Source of the DNA: Mycteria americana
Lineage: Eukaryota > Chordata > Aves > Ciconiiformes > Ciconiidae
Direction of reading: 5' to 3'
DNA length: 64,000 nucleotides
Assembly: GCF_035582795.1 (NCBI RefSeq)
Contig: NC_134371.1
Coordinates: 50,137,001 to 50,201,000 of the forward strand
The position numbers and the translations under genes are program-made. Shown piece after piece: positions 47,901-60,017 of the stretch (the stretch's first letter is position 1; each line of letters opens with the position of its first letter). The notes beneath the pieces were generated by a model. That model searched no databases. It was not told the origin of the DNA and saw nothing but the letters and a program-made list of their open reading frames with translations.

Positions 47901-50900
47901 AGACTTTACTGTAGTCAAAGCATTAAGCAACAGTATTCTTCCAACAGTTGCCATAAATTATTACTTTCCACATCAATGGAAGTACATAGGCAATAGCTTT
48001 AGCTGAAATTTTGTGGAAGAAAAAAGTAAGACTTCACACTTACGAACCCCAAAATTTGGAACAAGTGACAAAAAAAAAAAAGGGGGCGGGGGGGCTACAG
48101 GGGACATAGCCAATATACGAATACATGCAATAAATGCAGGGATCTATTATGGGGAACTTCTGAATCAGAAAGTAGTTATATTAGCAAACAGGGAACCATT
48201 TACCAAAAATATTTTGCAAGGGGTACTTGGAATAAGAAGCATGGTTGCTTTATTTAATCACAATTTTCCAATTACTGCAAAAGTGATATAGTAGACCTGA
48301 GTTAATGTTATGTGGAAAGCTTTGACAGAAAAGTTCTTTCTTGTCCCATGACAGTCTGAGACTTCAGAAGATTTTCTTTTCTATACTGGAACAAGCAATT
48401 TCTGCCCCTACTTTCTCCAAATGAGTTGTTGGGACCGGAATATTAGTGACCAAGGCTCCAATTCAAAGACTTTACCCCTGTGCCTTTCATATCTCCAGTG
48501 AGTGCCTCGATCTCTTTTATATTAGCTATCCTGAGGCAGGACTCTATATCATCTGACATAACCACTCCACTTCCTATTAATAATTAAACATTAACTACAT
48601 AAGGAAGTGAGAGGGAATGAGTGGCCAGGTTCAGGTCTCTGTTCAAAGGCATTCATTAATTCATAATGAAAGTCTAATGCATAATTATTCAAAAATAGAT
48701 ACCAATGAATTCAAACATGGGAGCTGAAGTTCTTCTTATGGAAAAAATGGAGACTTAAATTAGCCCACAGTTTAACTGGGTGTGCTGATCACCAGATTAT
48801 CAGTTCCATTGGGGTGAAAAATCTAGTCTGAAAGAGAATCAAGTCCATGGCCCAGCCTCTGACCAAAGACTCCATCCTAACATGAGTTTTCCCCAAAAAT
48901 AGTTCAAGTCACAAGTTTTTGCTTTGATAAGTCAGCATTATCCCCACACGCCAGAAAAGAAAGCTCCAAAGCATTTTGTAGCCAAATTCCCATGCCAATT
49001 TTAGTTGACAGTAAATAATTAAGAACACTAAATACATGTAGGGGTAAATGCCATACCAAGAAAATAATTTAAAATGTCCATGTTTTATACATGACTCAAT
49101 TTTGGCTTAAAGTGAGACTAAAAGGTGGGTGGGCAGGATCCTATGGTATCATTTGCCTCAGCTTGTATTGAGGGTTACTAAAATTCTTCTGCCAGCATTC
49201 TGAGGTCACAGGAAGAAACATATGATGGAAGAGCTATGAGTTGTAGACACCCTGAAGGGAGTGAAGGGCACTGTTTTAACACCTTCTCAATTGGCTGAAG
49301 GACAAAACTGAGCTGGAGTTGGTGGTTGTGTATCAAACCATCATAAAGCCACACAGTGGCACTTCCTCAGTGCTTGGGGAGATATCATTCCATCTTTCAC
49401 ATCCGCTGGCAAGATCCTGTGACTTCACCACAACCCACAACTCCATCAGCAATTTTAAAAGCCACAGTAGAAACTGTATTGTATACACATATCACATCCC
49501 CATCATAGTGGCCCAGTATAAATATATAGGCATAGTGACTCAATATAAATTTTGTTTATAGACAAGATACAGGTTGTGTGTTATATACACATTGCATAAT
49601 TACCAGAAATGAGGTAGCCTGTGGTAATAGCAATATTCAGTTTCACAATTGAAGGGTCACCCCTGTAAACATATGAAAAATACACAGTTACAGCCTTTGT
49701 AACAAGGTCGTTTGCAAAGGACATACACATATCAAACACATAATGCCCATCAGGTCACTTTATTCTTGGCCCATCAGTAAGACGTTATGAGATTTGGTTA
49801 AGAAAGGTCCTAGTCATGAAAATGGATTCCTTTTCCACCCAGATATAAGACATCTACTAACTACCCTTATCAGGATTACCCCCTGCCTCGGGGTAGACTG
49901 CCCCAAGAACCTTGCTAGAGACTAGAACTGAAACCCAGCAAGTACCCTGAGCTGGCTTCTCTAGAAACAGAGGATAAAGGAGAACAGCCCAGGCAGTCTC
50001 TCTTAGCACTTTAACTGACACTCTGTGTCTCCATTTTTGTTTTTCTGCCAGTGTTAAAACTTTGTTAAGGATGACAAAAATAAGCTCAGCTGGTGCTTTT
50101 CATATTCATAAGAGGATGGATGCTTATAGGGATAAACAGAGTAGAAGGAGACATGAAAGGAATTAATTGCCAGTTCTTTGGAGCCAAGGAACCTTCGAGG
50201 AGAAATGCTTTTCAGAGTAGTTTCACACCTTCTGTCCCTTCCCTTTTGGTGCCAAACATTCAGCAGGCAAAGCTCTTAGTAGCACACACATAACTTCAGT
50301 TCCTCTAGGATGTTCACCAAACCTAAACTTGCGAATACAGCTCAACAAAGGGAAGCATCCACATTACAGCAAGTAACATTTGTTCTTTCCTCCAGCGTCC
50401 TCTGTGCCTTCCTACTTTGAGGAGTTTGGTAAGCAAACCTCTTTTCCTCAGCATAAAGATAATAACTTTTTTTTTTAACCAAGTTGTCCAACTAATCTAG
50501 ATGTGTTTTGTGCAAGTATGAATCGAGCTTCAAGTGATAGGTCTACAGATTTATAAAATGTGGACTGCTCAAGACAAGCTGTGAAAGCAATCTGTTTTAA
50601 ACCTTTCGAGAAAAAAGGAACATAACTGTGCATACAGCCACCTCCAATACAAAGACTACCTCAGCTAGAAAGCAGTAAAACGCTATTACTTAGCTATTAT
50701 TTTTTAATCCTATTGGAATGAAGCAGTGGAAGAGATTTCCTGTATTACTACAATCTGTTCACTAAATGTTAAGGCTTCCTTAGTGTCTAAAACTAACTGC
50801 TTGCCTGAGTGAGAGGGTAGCTTATAGGAAAATAGAAGGACTCACAAAACCAGACTTCTGCCATTAGGTGAGGAAAAACATTACCAGGAGAGCCTGGAGC

Positions 50901-53900
50901 TCACTCCACCTCTTAAGATTGGCCATAGAGGCTCTCTTAACTACAACATGAGACAGGAACACTTTTCCAATGCTTCAAAACCTGGTTTCATGAGCTACAT
51001 AGGCTGTGGGCTGAGTGCTTCTTTGGGTGTAGCTCTTCTACAAGTCACAACTAGACACAGAGCACAGACAGATGCCTTCTCTCAGCTTTAGCAGAAACTC
51101 TTTAAATAGTTACAGCCCTACCGTTAGAGCTCCCAGCTGCGGCAGCGGCAACATCATAACCAAACTTATAAGTGCTCCCAACACACTTCAGCACACCATC
51201 ACCAAGATTGAGCCTGCACTCAAGAACCTTCATATTCTTCTCCAGAGAAGATGCAAAGGACTGAGTATATGAAATTGGTTCCGTGATATTGGTAAACATG
51301 ACTTAACTGGCTGAGAGAGGGAATGATTCACTTCCCTTTGTTCTTTCCATGAGAATGGCCACCTTGCAACAAACCTTCTCTAGACTTTCTAAACCAACAC
51401 TTCAACAACATGCTGCACTTCCCACCTGTCACCTCCCTTCAAGAAGAGTCCATGTTAGAATCCCAAATTAATCTCAATTAATGAAAAACTTAGAATTTAG
51501 TCTAAAATCTTCTAGATTTCCTGACCTGTCTCCTTGAACGGAAAGTGCAATGGAGCTTATGAGCTCTGATGTTTGCAGCCTAGTTTTGACGCAAGCAAGA
51601 GCCAGGAGTGACAAACAGGGAGTGACTTGAATAAGCAAAAGGGAAGAGCTATCTCTTTTCTGATTGCTAAGGAGGTATGTGTGGCAAATGAATTACACAT
51701 GAACACACACAGGCAGATATAACAAACAAAAGTCCACATGATGGACTTTCTTCAAACTTCTTTGCAGATACAGAATCATAGTAGATAGAAGTAAAATGCT
51801 AATCAAACATCAGACTTCAGAAAGTATAATGACTATAAAGTGGACAGTCATATGCAAAAGCCTGCTCTTCTGTGAAGCTACAACTTAATTCACTTATTTA
51901 CATCTTCTCCCTCTCCTTTTCTGATCTCTACCACCTCCACATTTTCTACTGTGTTATTCTCACCACCTCAAAAACAATCTCTACATTGTCTATGTTAGCT
52001 AGTCTGTATTACATATAGAAAAAAAGGCAAAGTGTTATGAGAAGTCCTAGACCATCAAAAAAGGTGTATGTACACAACATTGATGCTTCCCTGTAATTTA
52101 TCAATGCTCCAGTATTTATTATCCTTTGTTAGGATCTATCGTATCTAGTTTCAGGCATTACCTGACAGTAATACCACATCCTCTCTCCACTGAACCTAAA
52201 GCCTTAGCAGGAGTCCTGATCCCTTTCAAGACATATGGGTATCATCATTACCATGGATTTAAGCTTCACGTGAACCCAGAAGTTAGGCTGACATACATAG
52301 AGGCTCAGAACTTGTGATTCTCCATTATAGATACAGATATCTTTAAATTCCATAGAAAAGAACTGATTGGACACTGTCATACAGTCAATGATTACACAAA
52401 GATGGTGGCAATAACTAGAAGGAAAGAGTGTCTGTATCAAAACCTTCCCAGAAGTCTAAAATTGGAGCATCTGTGTAATGTTTTCAGGCTACCTGGGCTA
52501 GAAGAGTGCAAGAAAGCTGCATGAAGACTTCCTGGACATTTACTTACAAACTACTGAAACTAGATTCGCAAATGTTTCTTCTATTGTTAATAAGAGACTC
52601 CTACAGAAAGCCTTATGCATCCTTCATATCTGTAAATTACCAAGTCCCACAGCTTATGCCTGCATTTCAAAAGGGCATTAGATTTCCAGACTGAGCAGCC
52701 TTGCAACAGTCCATCTGGCATTTTCTGTATAATTTGTTTATTTCCTCTTCAGTCTTACTCAATTAAACTCAAGACTATGTGGATTCAGCTACAAATCAAT
52801 GTAAAAATGATAAGCAACTTAAGACTTAATGTACAGCTGAGCCATAAAACAGACTGGGGAAAAAAATGGTTAAAGCTCTACATGGTCAGTTAAGGCTTTA
52901 ATTACTGTGTGCTGGGAACCAGTATGACATATGGGGGAATACATAGACTAATGCTAACCATCTCATTTTTAAGAGTAATGTAAAAGTCAGCCTTAGAAGA
53001 AAATGTGTATCTGCAAATTCTGAGGAAACCACCCTACGATTCTGGCTTCACTGGCAGAAGAAAGACTAACACAAAGTTGTATTTTACTTGAAGGCTGCAT
53101 AGAAGTACTTGTAAAGCCATGGGCAATATTATGTTTGGTCTTCCTTTGCAATTAATCACTTGCATGAACATGAATTCAAATCATTGCAACTGCTTTAAAC
53201 ACATTAAGTGATACTTCACACATTTAAAAATTATTAGTTTAATAGCTAAAAATACTGATTTCCACATCTAGTGTGTTCTGTGGACTTTTAATTGACAAAT
53301 TCCTGAAACCACTAAGATAATTTTGACCGAGAAAAAATTTACAGAAATACTGCCATGAAATGAACCTGAAGTTTTGATTTAAAACACAGATTATACTTCC
53401 ACTAGATTTTTAAATATATAAAGTTTTCCTTACTCTACCAAATGTAAATAAAACCACTGATAGCAATCAATGTAAATGTATCCAAACAGAAGGAACTATT
53501 TAGAAGCAATAGTAGAAATACAGAAAAAAATTCCCCCAAGGGCAGATGGATTTTGTCTTTTAAGATTTAATGTTTTTACATAATCTAGGATGCTAAGGCA
53601 CCATAAGCAAGATGAAGTTTTCAATGCAGTATACAAAAATATCTAACAGAACTTTTCTCAAACTTACTAAGAACAAAAAAGTGGTTCAATTTCTGCTTAA
53701 TTTGAATTTTTCCTGGAATTATACCAGGAAAATTTAGTAAATGTGAAGACTCTATTTATTTATCACCACCAAGAGGCTTTTATTTCTGCCATTCATGACT
53801 TCTTTTGTACTCTTTAGAACAAGGTCTACTCAAACAAACCAGGATAAAAGCTTCTATCTGATAAAGCTTACCACAGCACACACTGAGAGAGTTATAATAA

Positions 53901-56900
53901 CGCACTGCTTTTCAACATGGTTAACAGATCTCATAAGATATTCAGACTGTATTTGGTCCCTCTAAAGATACCAGAATGCAATGAAAAAAATCCAAACCAG
54001 CCAGCAATTTAATCATATATCACTACATACAGAAGAGACCAAAGTTGCCTAAATTTGTGTTATGAATTAGTGTCACATTTATTAAAGCCACGTAACAAGT
54101 CAGTGGCAGAGCAGTTCAAGCACCCAATCCTGTCTAGTCCACACTGCACTCTCATTAATTTACAATATCAAAAGAGCAGAACAAGCATCAGATGTTAAAT
54201 TTATGGAAGTTTAAACTGACTCACAGCATGGTCCTTTGGACAAGGTTAAAAACAACAGTCTATGACAGAAATATGAAATTAAACTTAAAGTAGTTAGTTA
54301 GCCTTCAGGAAAAATATGGCCTCTTCCTTCTACAGGGAAAGAGTTTCAGAGTAAAATGTCAAAACACCAATAGCAATCTACATTAACTTGACTAAAACAA
54401 ATGCATCTTGTTCGTCCTCCCTCAAAAAAGTGTGAAACAAAAAAATATAACTAGAAATCAAGAAAAGATAAGCTTAATATAGAATATTTTGTTAACTAGA
54501 GAAAATATTAGAAGTCTATTTATTAAATATTCCTATTGCTTGTGAAGACAGCATTTGAAACTTTCATACTTTTTTTTAAACCAAAGATTGATACAAGCTT
54601 TATGGGAGGTGGAAATATAAACATCTTAATTTATCAATTTAGACATACATATTTTATACATATAATAGGCCCCTCCAGCTTCTTTTTCCTCCTCCCCACC
54701 CTCCAGACCTGCAACAGCATTTCAATTTCACTTTGAAATGGTTATAGTAAATAGCATCCTTTCAGTCATGCTGACTTCCAGTTACACTCTTGGTTCTCCG
54801 CTTTAGTAATTTAATATGCTATTTGAAATCAATTGCTTGTATTTTATCTATCCCACTCCACAGAGACACAATGCACTAAGACATTAATACTGACAGAATA
54901 ATTTGGAATTATCAAATAGTACAGACCTAAAAATGGACACATCATGGCTGCATATTTTAATGGGAAATGAAACAATTATTTCAGTAATTAATATACTGCA
55001 GGATTTTGTTTCCTTCTCAATTATGTTATTTTATTGTGTAAACACAATATATATGTAACATGCCTTACCAGAGACGGTCAGCATTAACAGCGTCATCGTA
55101 CAACAAAATATATAGGCAAAACCCACCAACCACCAAGGCGTGGAATGTGGACACTGTCCTGAAAAAGAGATCACAGTCACAAGGAGATACTGCCATTCGC
55201 AACTTTATATGCTGTGCTTAAGGCAGGAAGTTTCCAAAGACATTCTCAACTGCATCCAGATACCTCTGTGGAAGATGATCGTCTCTTCTTTACGCTACAT
55301 CCAACCACTTATACAATGACAGGCAAGGGCGGGGTGGGGGGGAAGAAAAAAAAAAAAAAAAAGGAGTCAAAAAGAAGGAATCTATTAAATTGGGGCAGGT
55401 GGGGTTAAATAGAAAGTAGGGTCTTAAAGTAACTGAGATCTACATTTTCCTCCAATTATCCCACATATTAATGAATCTTTAAAGGCAATATGACATCCAG
55501 TTCTCTAACAAATACTTACTGTATTGTCCCACTTGCTAGGAAATCTATATGCATTTCATATTCAGATTGGCCCATGAGACCTGCAGCACCTGCAGCACCA
55601 GTCTCCTTTCAGGCACCAAATTAACAGATGACCCATAATAAATCTGCCAAGTTCAGGTTTTGGAAAGAAGGGCATTAAATGAAAAATCCTATAAAGGAAA
55701 GTTTCAGAAAAAATTTCTAGTGGATTTGAAGTAGATTCTGGTTTTCAAAGAGAAAACTTGCGTAACAAAAGGTTGTAGCTGAGTATTTGAGGTCTAACAG
55801 CTACAGGTTCATATGAACTAGCAGCTAGCAGCTTTATTTTACGCTCCTCTTGGCCTATATAAAGTCACAGTAATCAGAGTTGCCTTGTCCATACTTGGGT
55901 ACTAAACACTTTTTTTTTTTTCCCCAAAGACACCAGTTTCAAGTATACAGGCTGTATGCACACTGTAGATAAACTCTGAATGTTAACAAGCACTTAGAAG
56001 AGAATTACCTATTTACAGGGGCCCTGACAGAGTTTCTGCCAGCATGCAGGCCAGGGCCTTCCTGCCCTTTTGAGTCCACATGTATTCTTGGAAGGTAGAA
56101 CAATGCGGTGGGCACGGGTCCAAAATGTGTAACCTTGTTCCTCTAGCCATGGGTTTAACAGTACTTATAAACTGCATCTAAGCATAGCTACCGTCTGCTT
56201 TCCCACTTTTTAAGTGTGACTAGGAAGAAAAAAAATTGTGTGCCAAAATAGCTCTAACTGAATCATGGATAGTATTTGAACGATGAGAACTCTAAGTTAG
56301 ATGCTGTGTGATCAGAAACACCTTTGCACCACATTCACAACATTAACAATATGCCCACAAATGTACAGATGCTGTTAGTTATTAGTCTTGTCTTTCTACA
56401 TATTGAATACATGTATTTGGAAGTTATTAATATTTTAAATGTGCATAAGTCACTCTCAGGAGTCTAAACTCTACCATTCCAGATTTGAAGAAAACATCTT
56501 ACTTCCTGTGGCAGATTTTGCAAAGAAAGAGTAGGTTATAATCCCTAGTCTGCTTCCAGAAGTTATATTATTGTCTATTGGCATTAGAAGATTCTGTGAC
56601 TTTTCATAAAAGAAGTCTCTATTTACAATTTGTTTAAAGAGTGTCATCATGCTATTTTCAGCAGATTTTCCAATAGTGTTCCAAAAAATCAATAGAGATT
56701 AATATAATATAAATAGCCAAATGTAACAAGCTGGATGAGAACATTTACTAACTGTTATAGCACAGGCTGCTTTTTTTGATTGTTTGTTTTTAAAACCAAG
56801 AAAGAAAATTTAGTTATCAGAATTTTAATGATAATTAATGGTTTAACTAAAATGTCTACTCTTGCAACACAGAATTAATGAAGAGCTAGGAACTTTGATT

Positions 56901-59900
56901 CCTTTTTAAAACAAAGCATGGCATATAATATTAGCATTTGAGAAACACCTGGGATTTTTAAACTTTAGGAGAGGATAATGCTGAAAGAAGTAAAATTTGT
57001 CCTAGAATATAGCTCATTCATTAGTTTACAGCCGCAATTTGTCTTGGGAGTGGCTATTTATCCAAACCTTAGTGTTTCGAATACAAGCTATACACAAGTA
57101 CAGCACTTGAAGGGGGAGGGGTGGGAAAAAAGGGGGAGGTGGGGGGGGTGGAAGCAGATTTCCTCCTTAACTCTGGACTTTGAAGTTTCTCCATAGAAGA
57201 GGGGACAGAAGAAGGGAAATAGTGCAACACTCCATTTTAATATGGAATGTAGGTCAAGCTATCAAGCTCAGTACATTTCCTTGAAATTACTGTCAAAGCT
57301 TGCATCCTTTAACTCCTCAGTAAACTGCAAAGAAAAAAGTTGCACTGGTAAATTGCATACTTGTTCCTTTATTATTGAATAGATTTTTTTTTTCACAACT
57401 GCTTAATAGCAGCACAAATGTGTATTGTAGAAGAGGTGATAGAAATTTATGCAGAGCAAATTAAAGAGTTATACCATATCTGTGTCGAAGTATAGCTTTT
57501 AATTCAATTTGAGCATCTACATACTTAAGATTCCAGAACCAATTACGTTATTGGTTCTTAATTCTTGGAAGGTCAGAATGAACAAATTGACAGTACGGAA
57601 AACAGAGTCCAGAACTGCAGCTCAAATGCTTGATTACAAAACCCTCCAAACTATATATATTTTCAATGCTACAGCTCATTTCAGGCAGATGCCCTCTTCC
57701 AGACCCAGCTGAGCTGATAAAAATGCATAACCATCCTCTGTGCCAGTTTCCTTCAGGACTGCCAACAGAACCATTTATGTGAGCACTCACTACACCAGTT
57801 CAACATAGTACAAAATAACAAACATCTACTTTTAAATCAGTTAAGTTAACCCAACTCATTTTACTGGGAGATAGTAACTTCCTCTACCTGCACAGCTGTC
57901 TGCAGACTACATATATGTCCATCCACATTCGCTGAACAGATAAGATACTCCTTGGGGTGTCTCTTCATTTTGGTGAAACACTGGAGTGATGAGGCAGTTT
58001 GACAAAACACTGTGTTTGGTCAGCAGAGTTAACAGTCAATCTTTTGTAGAAACACAAGCACAGTTAGCCTTTCTTTCACTTCATGCCCTCCTCAGGTATA
58101 ACACCAACAAGCTGTTGATGAACCATGCTTTGTGTTTCATGCCTTCTAACTCCAGAATGGAATGTAGCACTGGACCACAACTCATCTCTGTGCTAACATC
58201 TACATCCTGCTATCAACCCGGAGAAAAAAATGTGGAAAGAAGTAAAAAAGGACACAGTCTGGGGTGCTGTATCAACTTGAGTAGTTAAACACCTTACTAC
58301 AAAGTGTTTACAGAGATTACAGTGCAGCTTTTTTCCAGCATGCTTGTGATGCGTGAAACAATTCATATGTTATTATGCAAAGCACTACAACTTCGCATAG
58401 TGCTACCAGGCATGGGATAAGTTCACAGAAAGCCTATTATGCAATTCAAGGGTCACTTGATGTGGCTTAGAGACAAAAGTTCAGCTCCAACATGATAACA
58501 GTTTAGTTTAGTTTCCCTGTCTGCCTCTATTGTCGATTGTAACATAGAGATAAACCTAAGCTGTGCTAATATAATGAACTGGCATCCTACAAAGTTGTTC
58601 TGGCAGAAAGGTAATTATTCAAAGATCAAACTGAAATTAAGATGGTGCCTTTAAGAACACCGCAGGTGGACATTTGCCAAATGGAAGGGCAAGACTATTT
58701 GAGTTGCTAATGCTGTCTAGAACAATGGAAACCATTTTAAAAGTATCCACCTGATATTGCCTTTAAACAGCATTGAGGAGGATCAGTGATACAGCTAATG
58801 CATTTTGAGTGCAGTGACAGCCATACAGTACACATTTTTGAGCTTCAAATTTGAGAATGCACCTGAAAAATATCTTGAAGTTGTAATAGGCTACTCAAGC
58901 ATAAAGTTATACTGTATCAATTCATTTCAACCAGAGAAGCTCGTGTATTATATAGACTCTTTCAGAGTAGTATATTGCAAATAAAACATCAGTGATCGTC
59001 CTGTTTGCAATTACTACCCTATACTTCCTTTACGGCTTAAAAGAGAGGAAAGTGCCCAGGAAATATTCTCAGGGTTGAATAAGTTTCTAACAGCACGCTC
59101 TCTGTCTAAAGAGACAAGCATAATGCAGGTGGATCCATCCCAGGAACTGCAGAAACACAAAGGGAGTGAGGAAGGTTTTAGATTGAGTTTCCACAACTCC
59201 TTCCTGAATGTGTACCCTGTGTCTGTCATAGCTTCCCCTTCCTCTCTTCTTGCAGTCTCCTTCCCCACCAACACACAGATGTACCTGTCTAACCCTGCCT
59301 CACTCCAATATTACACCAAAGCTTCACTGAATTTCTTGGAAAACCATAACTTATATGAAACAGGTTGTAGTGTAGTAGCACCAAGAGAAAAGAGAGCAAT
59401 TTGCTTTGTGCCCAAAAGCATGACCAGAGATAGCATAGCATTTACATCATGGAATAAATAGCAATAGTTTTTATTTTCATGTATGTTTGGGGAAGGGAAT
59501 TTTGTACCTCTTCTCTTTACTAGAAGCGTCGCAGAGAAGCCATTTAAAATTAATCCACTTCAGCTTATTACCTCTCACCAGTCACTGTTTTCTTTTTTTA
59601 CTGACTTTCATTGGGGCATCACTGTCTAACAAAGCGTTTAATGCACAGCTGTTTGTAATGCTGTATGTTCAAGAAGGGGCCTCAGGATTTTACATTCAGA
59701 ATTTGTCAAGTGCCTAGAGCTGTCCCTCTAATCTTTACGGATGTTTAAATAATAACATTTTCTGCAGTTTTATATATACACACACACAGATGGTTCAGAG
59801 GTCAACAATTTCAGATAGGTCATTAGCTGTAGTTTGTTTTGAACACTTTACCTTGAATTCCATTCGATCTTCCTTTTTTGGCTGAGATTGTTAAAACCAG

Positions 59901-60006
59901 GTGTTATTCGTGCTGACACCCAAGAACTTAAAACATGGAACAGAAGCTGAAAGACAGTAAAACTGGCAACAGCAATGCCAATAGTCAGGTTGCTGAAGGA
60001 AGCCAT
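41650..60006 (-). CDS. TLCD4: TLCD4 (TMEM56), TLC-domain membrane protein
   Basis: Member of the TRAM/LAG1/CLN8 (TLC) domain family of multi-pass membrane proteins, whose members act in lipid synthesis, sensing or membrane composition; the exact role of TLCD4 is not settled. Six coding exons, 59852-60006, 55069-55158, 49604-49662, 47648-47742, 45429-45502 and 41650-41965, join in frame to 262 residues (human 263). The start [20 protein letters not shown] opens the first membrane helix. The TLC domain covers about residues 40-245 with several hydrophobic helices. The conserved GDKFFVIHH lies at 114-122 and [20 protein letters not shown] at the exon 5/6 junction. The tail after the last helix is short and charged, ending NGKSD (human NGKLD). 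ATG context ACAATGG is strong. All junctions keep frame and there are no breaks. Confidence 0.96.
45429..45502 (-). CDS. TLCD4: TLCD4 coding exon 5
   Basis: 74 nt encoding [20 protein letters not shown] then FVNQ. Human has [20 protein letters not shown]. Donor GTAAGT. Confidence 0.95.
47648..47742 (-). CDS. TLCD4: TLCD4 coding exon 4
   Basis: 95 nt encoding [20 protein letters not shown] then [11 protein letters not shown]. Contains the His-His pair (121-122) typical of TLC domains. Donor GTGAGT. Confidence 0.95.
49604..49662 (-). CDS. TLCD4: TLCD4 coding exon 3 (59 nt)
   Basis: Encodes [19 protein letters not shown] between split Trp82 and Asp102 codons; human has GGPSLANVNIAIASGYLIS. Too short to appear as its own frame. 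Confidence 0.94.
55069..55158 (-). CDS. TLCD4: TLCD4 coding exon 2
   Basis: 90 nt encoding [20 protein letters not shown] and DDAVNADRL. Corresponds to human VVSTCHSLVVGIFGLYIFLF. A membrane helix. Donor GTAAGG. Confidence 0.94.
57112..57151 (+). repeat. G-rich run, quadruplex candidate
   Basis: At least five runs of three or more G with short loops on the plus strand in the intron between TLCD4 coding exons 1 and 2. It is on the non-transcribed-sense strand, so the RNA itself would carry C-runs. Confidence 0.7.
59852..60006 (-). CDS. TLCD4: TLCD4 coding exon 1
   Basis: 155 coding nt, residues 1-51 plus two bases of Arg52; ends [11 protein letters not shown] as in human FKKKIEWNSR. The acceptor TTCACAG places the exon edge at 60017, with 11 nt of 5' UTR, so a non-coding exon lies further right. 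Confidence 0.95.
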
Positions 60007-60017
60007 TGTTCTTCAGC

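Larger units (their letters stand above)
41966..49603 (-). other. TLCD4: TLCD4 introns between exons 3 and 6
   Basis: Introns at 41966-45428, 45503-47647 and 47743-49603. AT-rich, no repeats beyond short simple runs (for example an A-run followed by a G-run near 48069-48092). No other gene seen. Confidence 0.7.
49663..59851 (-). other. TLCD4: TLCD4 introns between exons 1 and 3
   Basis: Introns at 49663-55068 and 55159-59851. Contain G-rich runs (55326-55342, 57112-57151) and a poly-A tract (about 55347-55362). No additional exon recognised. Confidence 0.7.

Noticed and set aside
51102-51299. 65-codon minus-strand frame ([15 protein letters not shown]...) in a TLCD4 intron
   Set aside because: Looks mildly protein-like but I could not connect it to a family, and upstream sequence is full of stops.
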